NCBI GenBank assembly: GCA_018700655.1
Contig: JABIUG010000375.1
Location: 1-9,324 of the forward strand
Direction of reading: 5' to 3'
Length of the DNA stretch: 9,324 nucleotides
DNA from: Rhodospirillaceae bacterium
GTDB lineage: Bacteria > Pseudomonadota > Alphaproteobacteria > SP197
The position numbers and the translations under genes are program-made. The notes beneath the pieces are model-generated. The model was given only the letters and a program-made list of their open reading frames with translations, did no database searches and was not told the origin of the DNA. This document shows, one piece after another, positions 1-6,343 of the stretch; position 1 is the first letter of the stretch, and each line of letters opens with the position of its first letter.

Positions 1-1511
1 ATGCCGGAAATGGATTGGATATTGGTCTCACCCCCGTCGACGACACCCTGCTGCTGTCATACGCGCTGGAGGGCGGCATGCACGGGCACGGGCTGGACGA
101 TCTGTGCCGCCTGCACTTTGGGCATGAGAACATCAAATTCAAGGAAGTCGCGGGCACGGGCAAATCCCAAGTGACCTTTGACCGGGTGGCGATCGATGTG
201 GCGTCGCCCTATGCAGCGGAAGACGCGGACATGACCCTGCGCCTCCACCGGCTGCTAAAACCGCGCCTGGTGCCGGAACATATGACCACGGTCTATGAAA
301 CGCTAGAGCGCCCGTTGGTGCCGGTGCTGACCCAAATGGAGCAAGCCGGGATCAAAGTGGATCGCGGGGTATTGGCGGGATTGTCGGAAGACTTCGCCGG
401 GCGCATGGAAACCCTGGCTGCCGAAATTCATGACCTCGCCGGGCACCCATTCAACATCGGCTCCCCCAAACAATTGGGCGAAGTGCTGTTTGATGAGATG
501 GGCATGGAAGGCGGCAAGAAGGGTAAGTCGGGCTCTTATGGCACCGGCGCCGATGTCCTCGATGGCCTGGCAGCCCAGGGCCATGAACTGCCCCAGAAGG
601 TTCTGGACTGGCGCCAGCTCTCCAAGCTCAAAAGCACCTATACCGATACCCTGGTCGAACAGATCAATCAGGAAACCGGGCGGGTCCATACCTCGTTTGC
701 CATGGCAGCGGCATCGACCGGGCGGCTGGCATCGTCGGACCCCAACCTGCAGAACATCCCGATTCGCACCGCAGAGGGCCGGCGCATCCGTGACGCCTTT
801 GTCGCCGAACCCGGCAACGTCCTGCTTTCAGCAGATTATTCGCAGATCGAGCTGCGCCTGCTCGCCCATATCGCCGATATCGATACCCTGAAACAGGCCT
901 TCCACGAAGGCCTCGATATTCATGCCATGACAGCCAGCCGGGTCTTTTCCGTGCCACTCGAAAACATGGACGCAGAGACCCGGCGCAAAGCCAAGGCAAT
1001 CAACTTCGGCATCATCTACGGCATCAGCGCCTTCGGCCTTGCCCGCCAGCTCAGCATCGGGCGCGACGAGTCGAAGAATTACATCGAGGCCTATTTCGAG
1101 CGTTATCCCGGTATCCGCGACTATATGGAGCGGACCAAAAAAACCGCCAAGGAGCTGGGTTATGTCACGACCCTGTTCGGCCGGAAGTGCCACGTACCGG
1201 GGATCAACGACCGCAACCCCTCGACACGCGGTTTCTATGAACGCGCCGCGATCAACGCCCCGCTTCAGGGTTCGGCGGCAGACATCATCAAACGCGCCAT
1301 GATCCGGGTCCCCGGCGCACTTGAGGATGCCGGCCTTACCAGCGCGCGCATGCTGTTGCAGGTCCATGACGAACTGTTGTTCGAGGTGCCCGAGGCGCAA
1401 GCCGAAGCGACCGCCGCATGCGTCAAACAGGTCATGGAAGGTGCCGCTCACCTCTCGGTCCCGCTCACCGTCGAGACCGGTTCCGGGCTCAACTGGAACG
1501 AGGCGCATTAG
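1..1511 (+). CDS. polA: DNA polymerase I, C-terminal part (5' truncated by window edge)
   Basis: The reading frame is already open at the window edge (first full codon at position 3) and ends with TAG at 1509-1511. About 502 residues are present of the usual 900-1000, so the 5' nuclease domain and the start of the 3'-5' exonuclease-like domain lie upstream. Visible in order: the end of the exonuclease-like domain with its YAAEDAD segment (Exo III region, Tyr and Asp present), then a complete polymerase domain. That domain has TGRLASSDPNLQNIP, motif A (SADYSQIELR, catalytic Asp), motif B on the O helix (RRKAKAINFGIIYG) and motif C (QVHDELLFEV, catalytic Asp-Glu). The family fills gaps during Okazaki-fragment maturation and excision repair in the cytoplasm. 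All core polymerase residues I can check are intact, so it should be active. The apparent TTG start at 15 is only the edge of the open frame. No obvious partner gene follows. Confidence 0.97.
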   Translation, partial: AGNGLDIGLTPVDDTLLLSYALEGGMHGHGLDDLCRLHFGHENIKFKEVAGTGKSQVTFDRVAIDVASPYAAEDADMTLRLHRLLKPRLVPEHMTTVYETLERPLVPVLTQMEQAGIKVDRGVLAGLSEDFAGRMETLAAEIHDLAGHPFNIGSPKQLGEVLFDEMGMEGGKKGKSGSYGTGADVLDGLAAQGHELPQKVLDWRQLSKLKSTYTDTLVEQINQETGRVHTSFAMAAASTGRLASSDPNLQNIPIRTAEGRRIRDAFVAEPGNVLLSADYSQIELRLLAHIADIDTLKQAFHEGLDIHAMTASRVFSVPLENMDAETRRKAKAINFGIIYGISAFGLARQLSIGRDESKNYIEAYFERYPGIRDYMERTKKTAKELGYVTTLFGRKCHVPGINDRNPSTRGFYERAAINAPLQGSAADIIKRAMIRVPGALEDAGLTSARMLLQVHDELLFEVPEAQAEATAACVKQVMEGAAHLSVPLTVETGSGLNWNEAH

Positions 1512-1555
1512 AGCCGATCTGGCGTCCCTGTCCGATTTCGCTGGATTCCTCCTGA

Positions 1556-1591
1556 AAACCGTCCCACATTTCTGCATCGGATGGACGGTTT
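1556..1591. repeat. Perfect 9-bp inverted repeat between polA and the cold-shock gene
   Basis: AAACCGTCC (1556-1564) is matched exactly by GGACGGTTT (1583-1591) across an 18-base loop. It begins 45 bases after the polA stop. No T-run follows the right arm, so it is a poor candidate for a classical intrinsic terminator. It could be a weak polA 3' end, or a structured part of the cold-shock mRNA leader if transcription of that gene starts upstream of it. The role is inferred. Confidence 0.45.
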
Positions 1592-1729
1592 GGTCTGTCG
1601 TCTTACGCAGCTGCGAGCGCCATGCGCCCATGGCCGGTTATAAGATCGGCGGTCCCTTCCCAAAATCCGATTTCTATCAACGACCCGTGCCGGGTAATCC
1701 GTCACGGTACCAAGGAGACGCGTGTTCCC

Positions 1730-1936
1730 ATGCAAACGGGTACTATCAAGTGGTTCAACGCCACAAAAGGCTACGGCTTTATCGCTCCGGATGACGGCGA
1801 CAAAGACGTGTTCGTTCATATCAGCGCCGTTGAGAGTGCAGGGCTGGGCGCTCTTCAAGAAGGTCAGAAGGTCACCTTCGATATTGTCCCTGGCCGCGAC
1901 GGAAGAAGTGCAGCAGACAACATCGCACTCGCCTGA
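1730..1936 (+). CDS. Cold-shock domain protein (CspA family)
   Basis: A 68-residue single-domain protein, the normal size for bacterial Csp proteins. The RNA-binding motifs are clear: RNP1 as KGYGFI (about residues 13-18) and RNP2 as VFVHIS (about 27-32), after the family N-terminus TGTIKWFN. Such proteins bind single-stranded nucleic acids in the cytoplasm and act as RNA chaperones or antiterminators. The ATG at 1730 is chosen because AAGGAGA at 1712-1718 precedes it and the protein then begins exactly where the family does. The open frame runs further upstream, but that part has no Csp similarity. The gene stands alone between polA and a strong terminator. A leader of up to about 200 bases lies upstream, with a TATAAG at 1639-1644 but no matching -35 that I can identify. 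Many alphaproteobacterial paralogues are not cold-induced, so cold induction cannot be assumed. Confidence 0.96.
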   Translation: MQTGTIKWFNATKGYGFIAPDDGDKDVFVHISAVESAGLGALQEGQKVTFDIVPGRDGRSAADNIALA

Positions 1937-1976
1937 TCATCACAGAATTCGCCCCCTGCATGGGGACGAAATAGAG

Positions 1977-2005
1977 AGCCGGTCCCGTCAGGGGCCGGCT
2001 TTTTT
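1977..2005 (+). terminator. Rho-independent terminator after the cold-shock gene
   Basis: A GC-rich stem starts about 40 bases after the stop codon. GCCGGTCCC (1978-1986) pairs with GGGGCCGGC (1991-1999) around the four-base loop GTCA, with one G-T wobble, and A1977 pairs with T2000. A run of six T residues (2000-2005) follows directly. This is a textbook intrinsic terminator for rightward transcription and separates the cold-shock gene from the convergent hydratase gene. Confidence 0.92.
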
Positions 2006-2020
2006 CTTGGCGAAAACCCC

Positions 2021-2060
2021 AGAGCAGGATCGGTTCAGTTCGACTCGACCTGAACCGATC
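2021..2060. repeat. Palindromic intergenic element 1 (AGAGCAGGAT-type end)
   Basis: GATCGGTTCAG (2028-2038) is repeated in exact inverted form as CTGAACCGATC (2050-2060) around an 11-base loop. The left arm is preceded by AGAGCAG (2021-2027), but the right side continues as GGGCCC instead of completing that symmetry. It lies just beyond the stop of the hydratase gene, in the convergent gap after the cold-shock terminator. It can form a stable hairpin in either transcript. On the minus strand no T-run follows immediately, so a terminator role is unsure. It shares its AGAGCARGAT end with the element at 2977-3023, which suggests a small dispersed palindromic repeat family. Confidence 0.6.
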
Positions 2061-2065
2061 GGGCC

Positions 2066-2890
2066 CTATGGAAGGGGCGCGAACTGCGCCTGACGCCACT
2101 TGAGTGCCGCGCGAAGACCGTCTTTTTTCGTGATCTCCTCAAAGGTCGTCCCGCTCTCAGTGGTCGCAGCATACATCGGCGCCAGGACGTCGACACCGGC
2201 ACGCAATGCGGTGCGGATTCCTGCTGCTTCCATGCCACGGCGCAGCGCCAGCTTGGTCCCGGTGAGTGCTTCGGGGTCGATCAGTGCGAGGCGTTCGGCA
2301 TACTTGCGCGTTGCATCCTCAAGCTCGTCATCGGGCACGACCCGGTTGACCATGCCGCAGGCAAGCGCAGTTTGCGCATCGATCAGATCGCCCATGTAGA
2401 GCATCTCGCGGGCGCGTTTGTGACCAATGATGAAAGGCATGATCATGGCGGGGCCGGCATCGGAGAACCGGATTTCGGGTTCACCGAACTTGGACGATAC
2501 GCTGCAGATCGTCAGATCACAGAACATCGCGAGTTCGCAGCCGCCACCGACCGCATAGCCGTCCACCGAGGCGATGACGGGTTTGGAGATATCCATGGGA
2601 CGCATCTCGAACTCGAGACATTTGTGGAGATAATCGCGCCAGACATAGGGGTCGGTCTTCCAGCTCTGATCGCCGCCATCATCTCCGGCGATATCGTAGC
2701 CGGCACAGAATGCACGGCCTGCCCCACGAACAACCACAACACGGCTTTCGGGATCAGCATCCGCCTCGTCAATCAGTTCCATGAACCGAAGACGCAAATC
2801 TTCACTGACGGCATTCAGGCTGTCGGGCCGGTTCAGCGTGAGATAACTGACGGGACCAACACGTTCCAGAAGTACGACATCCTTGCTCAT
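2066..2890 (-). CDS. Enoyl-CoA hydratase/isomerase family protein (crotonase fold)
   Basis: A 274-residue protein, normal for a single-domain crotonase. Visible are the oxyanion-hole segments FCAGYDI (about residues 61-67) and VGGGCELAMFCD (about 114-125). Both acidic residues of the hydratase active site are present: Glu119 in GCELA and Glu139 in FGEPEI, 20 residues apart as in the rat mitochondrial enzyme (Glu144, Glu164). This supports hydration of a trans-2-enoyl-CoA, or a related acyl-CoA reaction, in the cytoplasm. The loop after Glu139 reads SDAGPAMIMPF instead of the common GAGGTQ form, so the subfamily and substrate are open. The start is placed at ATG 2890 rather than the GTG one codon upstream, because GGAG (plus-strand CTCC, 2899-2902) then sits 8 bases away. 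The gene stands alone, with no other fatty-acid genes nearby and a palindromic element at each end. Confidence 0.9.
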   Translation of the reverse strand: MSKDVVLLERVGPVSYLTLNRPDSLNAVSEDLRLRFMELIDEADADPESRVVVVRGAGRAFCAGYDIAGDDGGDQSWKTDPYVWRDYLHKCLEFEMRPMDISKPVIASVDGYAVGGGCELAMFCDLTICSVSSKFGEPEIRFSDAGPAMIMPFIIGHKRAREMLYMGDLIDAQTALACGMVNRVVPDDELEDATRKYAERLALIDPEALTGTKLALRRGMEAAGIRTALRAGVDVLAPMYAATTESGTTFEEITKKDGLRAALKWRQAQFAPLP

Positions 2891-2976
2891 CACCGGGACT
2901 CCATGTTCCAGGCTAGAGCCCGGTCGGTCCAGGACGGTACGACCTTGACCGTGAATCGGCCTCTAACCCCTAGAAA

Positions 2977-3023
2977 TAGAGCAAGATACACACGCCGGAC
3001 CGGCCTGACATGATCTTGCTCTA
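2977..3023. repeat. Palindromic intergenic element 2, with a nested palindrome
   Basis: TAGAGCAAGAT (2977-2987) is matched exactly by ATCTTGCTCTA (3013-3023). Inside the 25-base loop is a second dyad, GCCGG-A-CCGGC (2994-3004). The element lies about 40 bases past the pckA stop and about 90 bases before the hydratase start. On the minus strand the hairpin is followed by TTTCTA, so it may serve as a modest pckA terminator. The outer arm resembles the AGAGCAGGAT end of the element at 2021-2060. Membership in a repeat family is inferred. Confidence 0.6.
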
Positions 3024-3063
3024 GTGAAACACTACCCCAGTTCGGCAATACGCCAAGCGCGGA

Positions 3064-4674
3064 TCAGGCCGCGACGCTCGGCCCCGCAGCACGCACCGGC
3101 TGGTCGACATAGTCGTTGAAGACCTCGAAGTTCTTGTGGAATCGGCCACAGAGATCGCGCGCCTGATCGTCATAGGCACCCTTGTCCGACCAGGTCGAAC
3201 GCGGGTTCAACACATCACCGGGAACATTCGGGCAGGCTTCAGGGACCAGAACACCGAAATTGTCGTCCCTGCGGAAGCTCGCCTTGGCGAGGCTGCCATC
3301 TAGGGCGGCGTTGAGCAGGGCACGGGTGTGGCGGATCGACATGCGCTCACCGACACCATAGGCGCCGCCGGACCAGCCGGTGTTGACCAGCCAGCAATCG
3401 GAACCGTTCTTGCCGATCTTGTCGGCCAGCATCTGGGCATAGACGCTGGGATGGCGCGGCATGAAGGGCGCGCCAAAGCAGGTCGAGAAGGTCGCCTGGG
3501 GTTCGTTGCCCAGGCCCTTTTCCGTGCCGGCCACCTTGGCCGTGTAGCCTGAAAGAAAGTGGTACATCGCCTGTTCGGCCGTCAGCTTGGAGATCGGAGG
3601 CAGGACGCCGAAGGCATCGGCGGTCAGCATCACGACGTTGTCTGGATGCCCCGCATGGCCGGTCGGTGATGCGTTGGGAATGAAATCGAGTGGATAGGCC
3701 GCACGCGTATTCTCGGTGTAGCGGTTGTCATCGAGATCCAGCAGCCTGCTGTGGGGATCCATCACGACATTCTCCAGCACCGTGCCGAAACGTCGCGTCG
3801 TCGCAAAGATTTCCGGTTCGGCCTCTGCCGAGAGACGGATCACCTTGGCGTAACAGCCACCTTCGAAATTGAAGAGCCCGTTCTGGCCCCAGCCATGTTC
3901 GTCATCGCCGATCAGCATACGGTTGGGATCAGCCGAGAGGGTCGTCTTGCCCGTGCCGGAAAGACCAAAGAACACGGCCGAGTCGCCCGCTTCGCCGACA
4001 TTGACCGAACAATGCATCGGCAACACGTCGCGCGGCGGCAGAAGGAAATTGAGAATCGAGAAGACCGACTTCTTGATCTCGCCGGCATAGGACGTGCCGG
4101 CAATCAGAACCAGACGCTCGGTGAAGTCCATCGCGATCACGGTCTGTGAACGGCTGCCGTCAATCTCCGGATCGGCCAGGAACCCCGGCGCCTGAATGAT
4201 TGTGAAGTCAGGCGCAAAATCCTGCCGGACATCATTCGGCGGAACGATCAGAAGGTGGCTGGCAAACATGCTGTGCCAGGCCTGTTCGGTGACGACACGC
4301 ACGCCGGCGCGAAAGTCGGGGTCGGCGCCGCCAAAGAGGTCCTGAACATAGGCGTCGCGACCCTGGTAATAGGCCAGGATGCGGCTCTTCAGGGTCTGGA
4401 AATGTGCCGGATCCATGGCGACATTGACCTTGCCCCAGTTGACCGTGTCCTCGGTCACTGCATCGCGGACAATGAACTTGTCATTGGCCGAACGACCCGT
4501 ATGCTGTCCGGTCAGGACAACAAGGGGGCCATCGGCCGCGATGTCACCTTCGCCATTGATGACGGCATGTTCGTAGAGACCCGCTGTGCCGAGATTCCAG
4601 AACTCGTCAGCAAGATGGGTCAAACCGTGAGCTTCCAGCCCAACGTTACTATGGACTGGTCCATGGATTGCCAT
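3064..4674 (-). CDS. pckA: Phosphoenolpyruvate carboxykinase (ATP)
   Basis: A 536-residue enzyme, close to the 540 of E. coli PckA. It converts oxaloacetate and ATP to phosphoenolpyruvate, CO2 and ADP, the first committed step of gluconeogenesis from TCA-cycle intermediates, in the cytoplasm. Visible in order: LTGQHTGRSANDKFIV (about 54-69, substrate-binding region); MDFTERLVLIAGTSYAGEIKKS; the P-loop GLSGTGKTT with Lys243; the metal/nucleotide segment IGDDEHGWG; FNFEGGCYAK; and NTGWSGGAYGVGERM near the C-terminus. The ATG at 4674 is preceded by GGGAGG (GGAGG 11 bases away) and gives the family N-terminus with GLTHLADEFWNLGT. The frame stays open upstream to a TTG at 4776, but that adds 34 unconserved residues. 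No key residue is missing. Lying near chvI is typical of alphaproteobacteria, where the ChvGI system has been linked to pckA expression. A clear promoter is not visible. Confidence 0.97.
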   Translation of the reverse strand: MAIHGPVHSNVGLEAHGLTHLADEFWNLGTAGLYEHAVINGEGDIAADGPLVVLTGQHTGRSANDKFIVRDAVTEDTVNWGKVNVAMDPAHFQTLKSRILAYYQGRDAYVQDLFGGADPDFRAGVRVVTEQAWHSMFASHLLIVPPNDVRQDFAPDFTIIQAPGFLADPEIDGSRSQTVIAMDFTERLVLIAGTSYAGEIKKSVFSILNFLLPPRDVLPMHCSVNVGEAGDSAVFFGLSGTGKTTLSADPNRMLIGDDEHGWGQNGLFNFEGGCYAKVIRLSAEAEPEIFATTRRFGTVLENVVMDPHSRLLDLDDNRYTENTRAAYPLDFIPNASPTGHAGHPDNVVMLTADAFGVLPPISKLTAEQAMYHFLSGYTAKVAGTEKGLGNEPQATFSTCFGAPFMPRHPSVYAQMLADKIGKNGSDCWLVNTGWSGGAYGVGERMSIRHTRALLNAALDGSLAKASFRRDDNFGVLVPEACPNVPGDVLNPRSTWSDKGAYDDQARDLCGRFHKNFEVFNDYVDQPVRAAGPSVAA

Positions 4675-4808
4675 GTCTGTATCGACCTCCCGGTCGTCTG
4701 ATGCATGTGGCGGGACGCCGCCTCCGAATACGTGCGGCCCGTTCTTGGTGGATTCAAAGCCGATGGATCGCGCCAAGGCAAGGCTGGAATCGACACCCTG
4801 TGTGCGAA

Positions 4809-5510
4809 TCAGTCTGAATTGCTACGAATCTGTCTGACAAGTTGAGTGATCGCACCCCGTAATTGATCCACAGCTTCCAATCTGGCTGCAAACCCGGCGC
4901 GCATCGGGCGGCCGTCGGCAATGAGATTGAGACCGTCAGCATCGAGCGAGACAAGACGAACCTCGTCTTCTCCAGCAAGCAATTTAAGCGAATCGGCATG
5001 GTCTTCATGCATATGGGCAATTGCGCCTGTCTCGACTTGGGCAAGTTCCGAGGCAAGTCCTTCCTCGACCAGCAGATCAGCGGCATCGAAACCGTCGATT
5101 CGTCCGAAACCCGCAACCTGATGTCCGCCACCGGGAGCCATGCGATAAAACCGGAAATCAGACATCGACAGCAGCATTTCGGCTGTCGGGTGGCTCGCGA
5201 GATAACGTTGCCGGATCTCCGGGTCATCAAATCGTTCGACCACGCCGGTCAGGGTCAGGCGCGGCCCCATCAGACGATCATCCATTCCCGCGGTACCATC
5301 GAGCAACAGGGAAACACGGGTGTCACCGGCCAGGTTCTGGCTGTGCCTGGCGAGATCGGAAAGCAACAGAATTGGCTGGCCACGGCTATCGGTCGCCATC
5401 GCGACCAGACTCGCGAACGGCGCGCCTTCCGGCGTCAGGGTTGCGAGCGTAGCGTGACGGGCATCACGCAGAATCTGGCGTGCGCCCGCAATTGGTCCCG
5501 GTTCGGTCAT
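4809..5510 (-). CDS. HugZ-like protein: PNPOx-type split barrel plus DUF2470
   Basis: A 233-residue two-domain protein. The N-terminal part (about 1-145) resembles the pyridoxamine-phosphate-oxidase-type split barrel: ARHATLATLTPEGAPFASLV opens it and GPRLTLTGVVERF lies mid-domain. The C-terminal part (about 160-230) has the DUF2470 pattern, with HMHEDHADSL (166-175) and LDADGLNL (189-196). This architecture matches HugZ-family proteins. Some of these bind haem or flavin; HugZ of Campylobacter and Helicobacter degrades haem. Whether this protein binds FMN or haem cannot be told from sequence, and no haem-uptake genes are in the window. The ATG at 5510 with AAGG seven bases upstream is preferred over a TTG at 5534. 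It is on the same strand as pckA with a 134-base gap, so co-transcription with pckA is possible but unproven. It diverges from chvI. Confidence 0.85.
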   Translation of the reverse strand: MTEPGPIAGARQILRDARHATLATLTPEGAPFASLVAMATDSRGQPILLLSDLARHSQNLAGDTRVSLLLDGTAGMDDRLMGPRLTLTGVVERFDDPEIRQRYLASHPTAEMLLSMSDFRFYRMAPGGGHQVAGFGRIDGFDAADLLVEEGLASELAQVETGAIAHMHEDHADSLKLLAGEDEVRLVSLDADGLNLIADGRPMRAGFAARLEAVDQLRGAITQLVRQIRSNSD

Positions 5511-5541
5511 AGTCTTGCCTTGGTCTGGCGACAAACTTGTT

Positions 5542-5579
5542 CAAGGGCGCAAGGGGCGCCGTTTCCAACATTGCCCTTG
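5542..5579. promoter_or_regulatory. Possible operator dyad in the HugZ-like/chvI divergent gap
   Basis: CAAGGGC (5542-5548) and GCCCTTG (5573-5579) form an exact inverted repeat with 24 bases between them; the half-site centres are 31 bases apart, about three helical turns. It lies in the 128-base gap between two divergent genes. Just downstream, TGCTAGACT (5584-5592) resembles an extended -10, without a good -35. A binding site for a dimeric regulator is possible, but a 7-bp match of this kind can arise by chance. Confidence 0.25.
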
Positions 5580-5638
5580 GGGGTGCTAGACTGATGCTTG
5601 CCACTCATTCAACAATTTCCCGCGCGAGCTATGTTCCT

Positions 5639-6343
5639 GTGAGCCAGACCATTGCACTTGTTGACGACGACCGGAACATCCTGACGTCGGTATCCATGGC
5701 ACTCGAGGCCGAGGGCTACAACGTCACGTGTTATTCCGACAGCGTCGAAGCCCTCAAGGCCATCGCCGAAACGCCGCCCGATCTTGCGGTGCTCGACATC
5801 AAGATGCCCAAGATGGACGGCATGGAGCTTCTGACGCGACTGCGTCGCGAGCAGGACCTTCCAGTCATCTTCCTGACGTCGCTGACCGACGAGACCGACG
5901 AAGCGCTCGGCCTTCGCATGGGGGCCGACGACTACATCACCAAACCCTTCTCGCTGCGCCTGCTGACCGAGCGTATCCGAGCGGTTCTGCGACGCATGGA
6001 GCTGGCATCGGGCATGCGCGACGAAGACGAGGACGATGAGCCGCTGATGGCGCGTGGCCTTCTGGCGCTCGATCCGGCACGCCATCGCTGCACCTGGAAG
6101 GGTCTGGACGTCACGCTGACCGTGACCGAATTCCTGATCCTCAAGGCACTTGCCGTACGGCCCGGCCATGTGAAGAGCCGCGACCAGCTGCTCGACACCG
6201 CCTATGACGACAACATCTATGTCGATGACCGCACGATCGACAGCCACATCAAGAGAATCCGCAAGAAATTCCGGTCGGTCGACGACGGTTTCGCGCAGAT
6301 CGAAACCCTCTATGGAGTCGGTTATCGATACAAGGAGGCGTGA
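5639..6343 (+). CDS. chvI: Response regulator ChvI (OmpR/PhoB class)
   Basis: A 234-residue two-domain regulator. The receiver domain begins SQTIALVDDDRNILTSVSMA, nearly identical to known ChvI N-termini. The acidic pocket is VDDD (8-11), the phospho-acceptor is Asp53 in VLDIKMPKMDGM, and the conserved Thr and Lys lie in FLTS and TKPFS. The C-terminal winged-helix DNA-binding domain runs from about RGLLALDP to the end, with VDDRTIDSHIKRIRKKF as the recognition-helix region and YGVGYRY as the terminal hairpin. ChvI (BvrR, ExoS/ChvI systems) controls envelope, exopolysaccharide and acid or host-stress genes when phosphorylated by ChvG. The GTG at 5639 is chosen because it starts exactly at the family N-terminus, although its ribosome site is poor. 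ATG 5594, with GGGGGTG eight bases upstream, would add 15 residues and cannot be ruled out. chvG follows directly. Confidence 0.95.
   Translation: MSQTIALVDDDRNILTSVSMALEAEGYNVTCYSDSVEALKAIAETPPDLAVLDIKMPKMDGMELLTRLRREQDLPVIFLTSLTDETDEALGLRMGADDYITKPFSLRLLTERIRAVLRRMELASGMRDEDEDDEPLMARGLLALDPARHRCTWKGLDVTLTVTEFLILKALAVRPGHVKSRDQLLDTAYDDNIYVDDRTIDSHIKRIRKKFRSVDDGFAQIETLYGVGYRYKEA

Noticed and set aside
828..1631. Long minus-strand open frame (267 codons) opposite polA
   Set aside because: It lies antisense to the intact polymerase domain and has no family motifs, so it is a compositional shadow.
2372..3013. Plus-strand open frame (213 codons) opposite the hydratase gene
   Set aside because: It is antisense to a clear crotonase and runs through the palindromic element; it has no recognisable motif.
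4675..4776. N-terminal extension of pckA to a TTG at 4776
   Set aside because: It adds 34 residues unlike any PckA, the start would be TTG, and ATG 4674 has a GGGAGG site and the family N-terminus.
4863..5594. Long + strand open frame (243 codons) opposite the HugZ-like gene
   Set aside because: It mirrors the third-position GC bias of the real minus-strand gene and shows no recognisable domain; the minus-strand frame has clear split-barrel and DUF2470 motifs.
5609..6247. Minus-strand open frame (212 codons) opposite chvI
   Set aside because: It is a shadow of the receiver and winged-helix coding sequence, with no protein features of its own.
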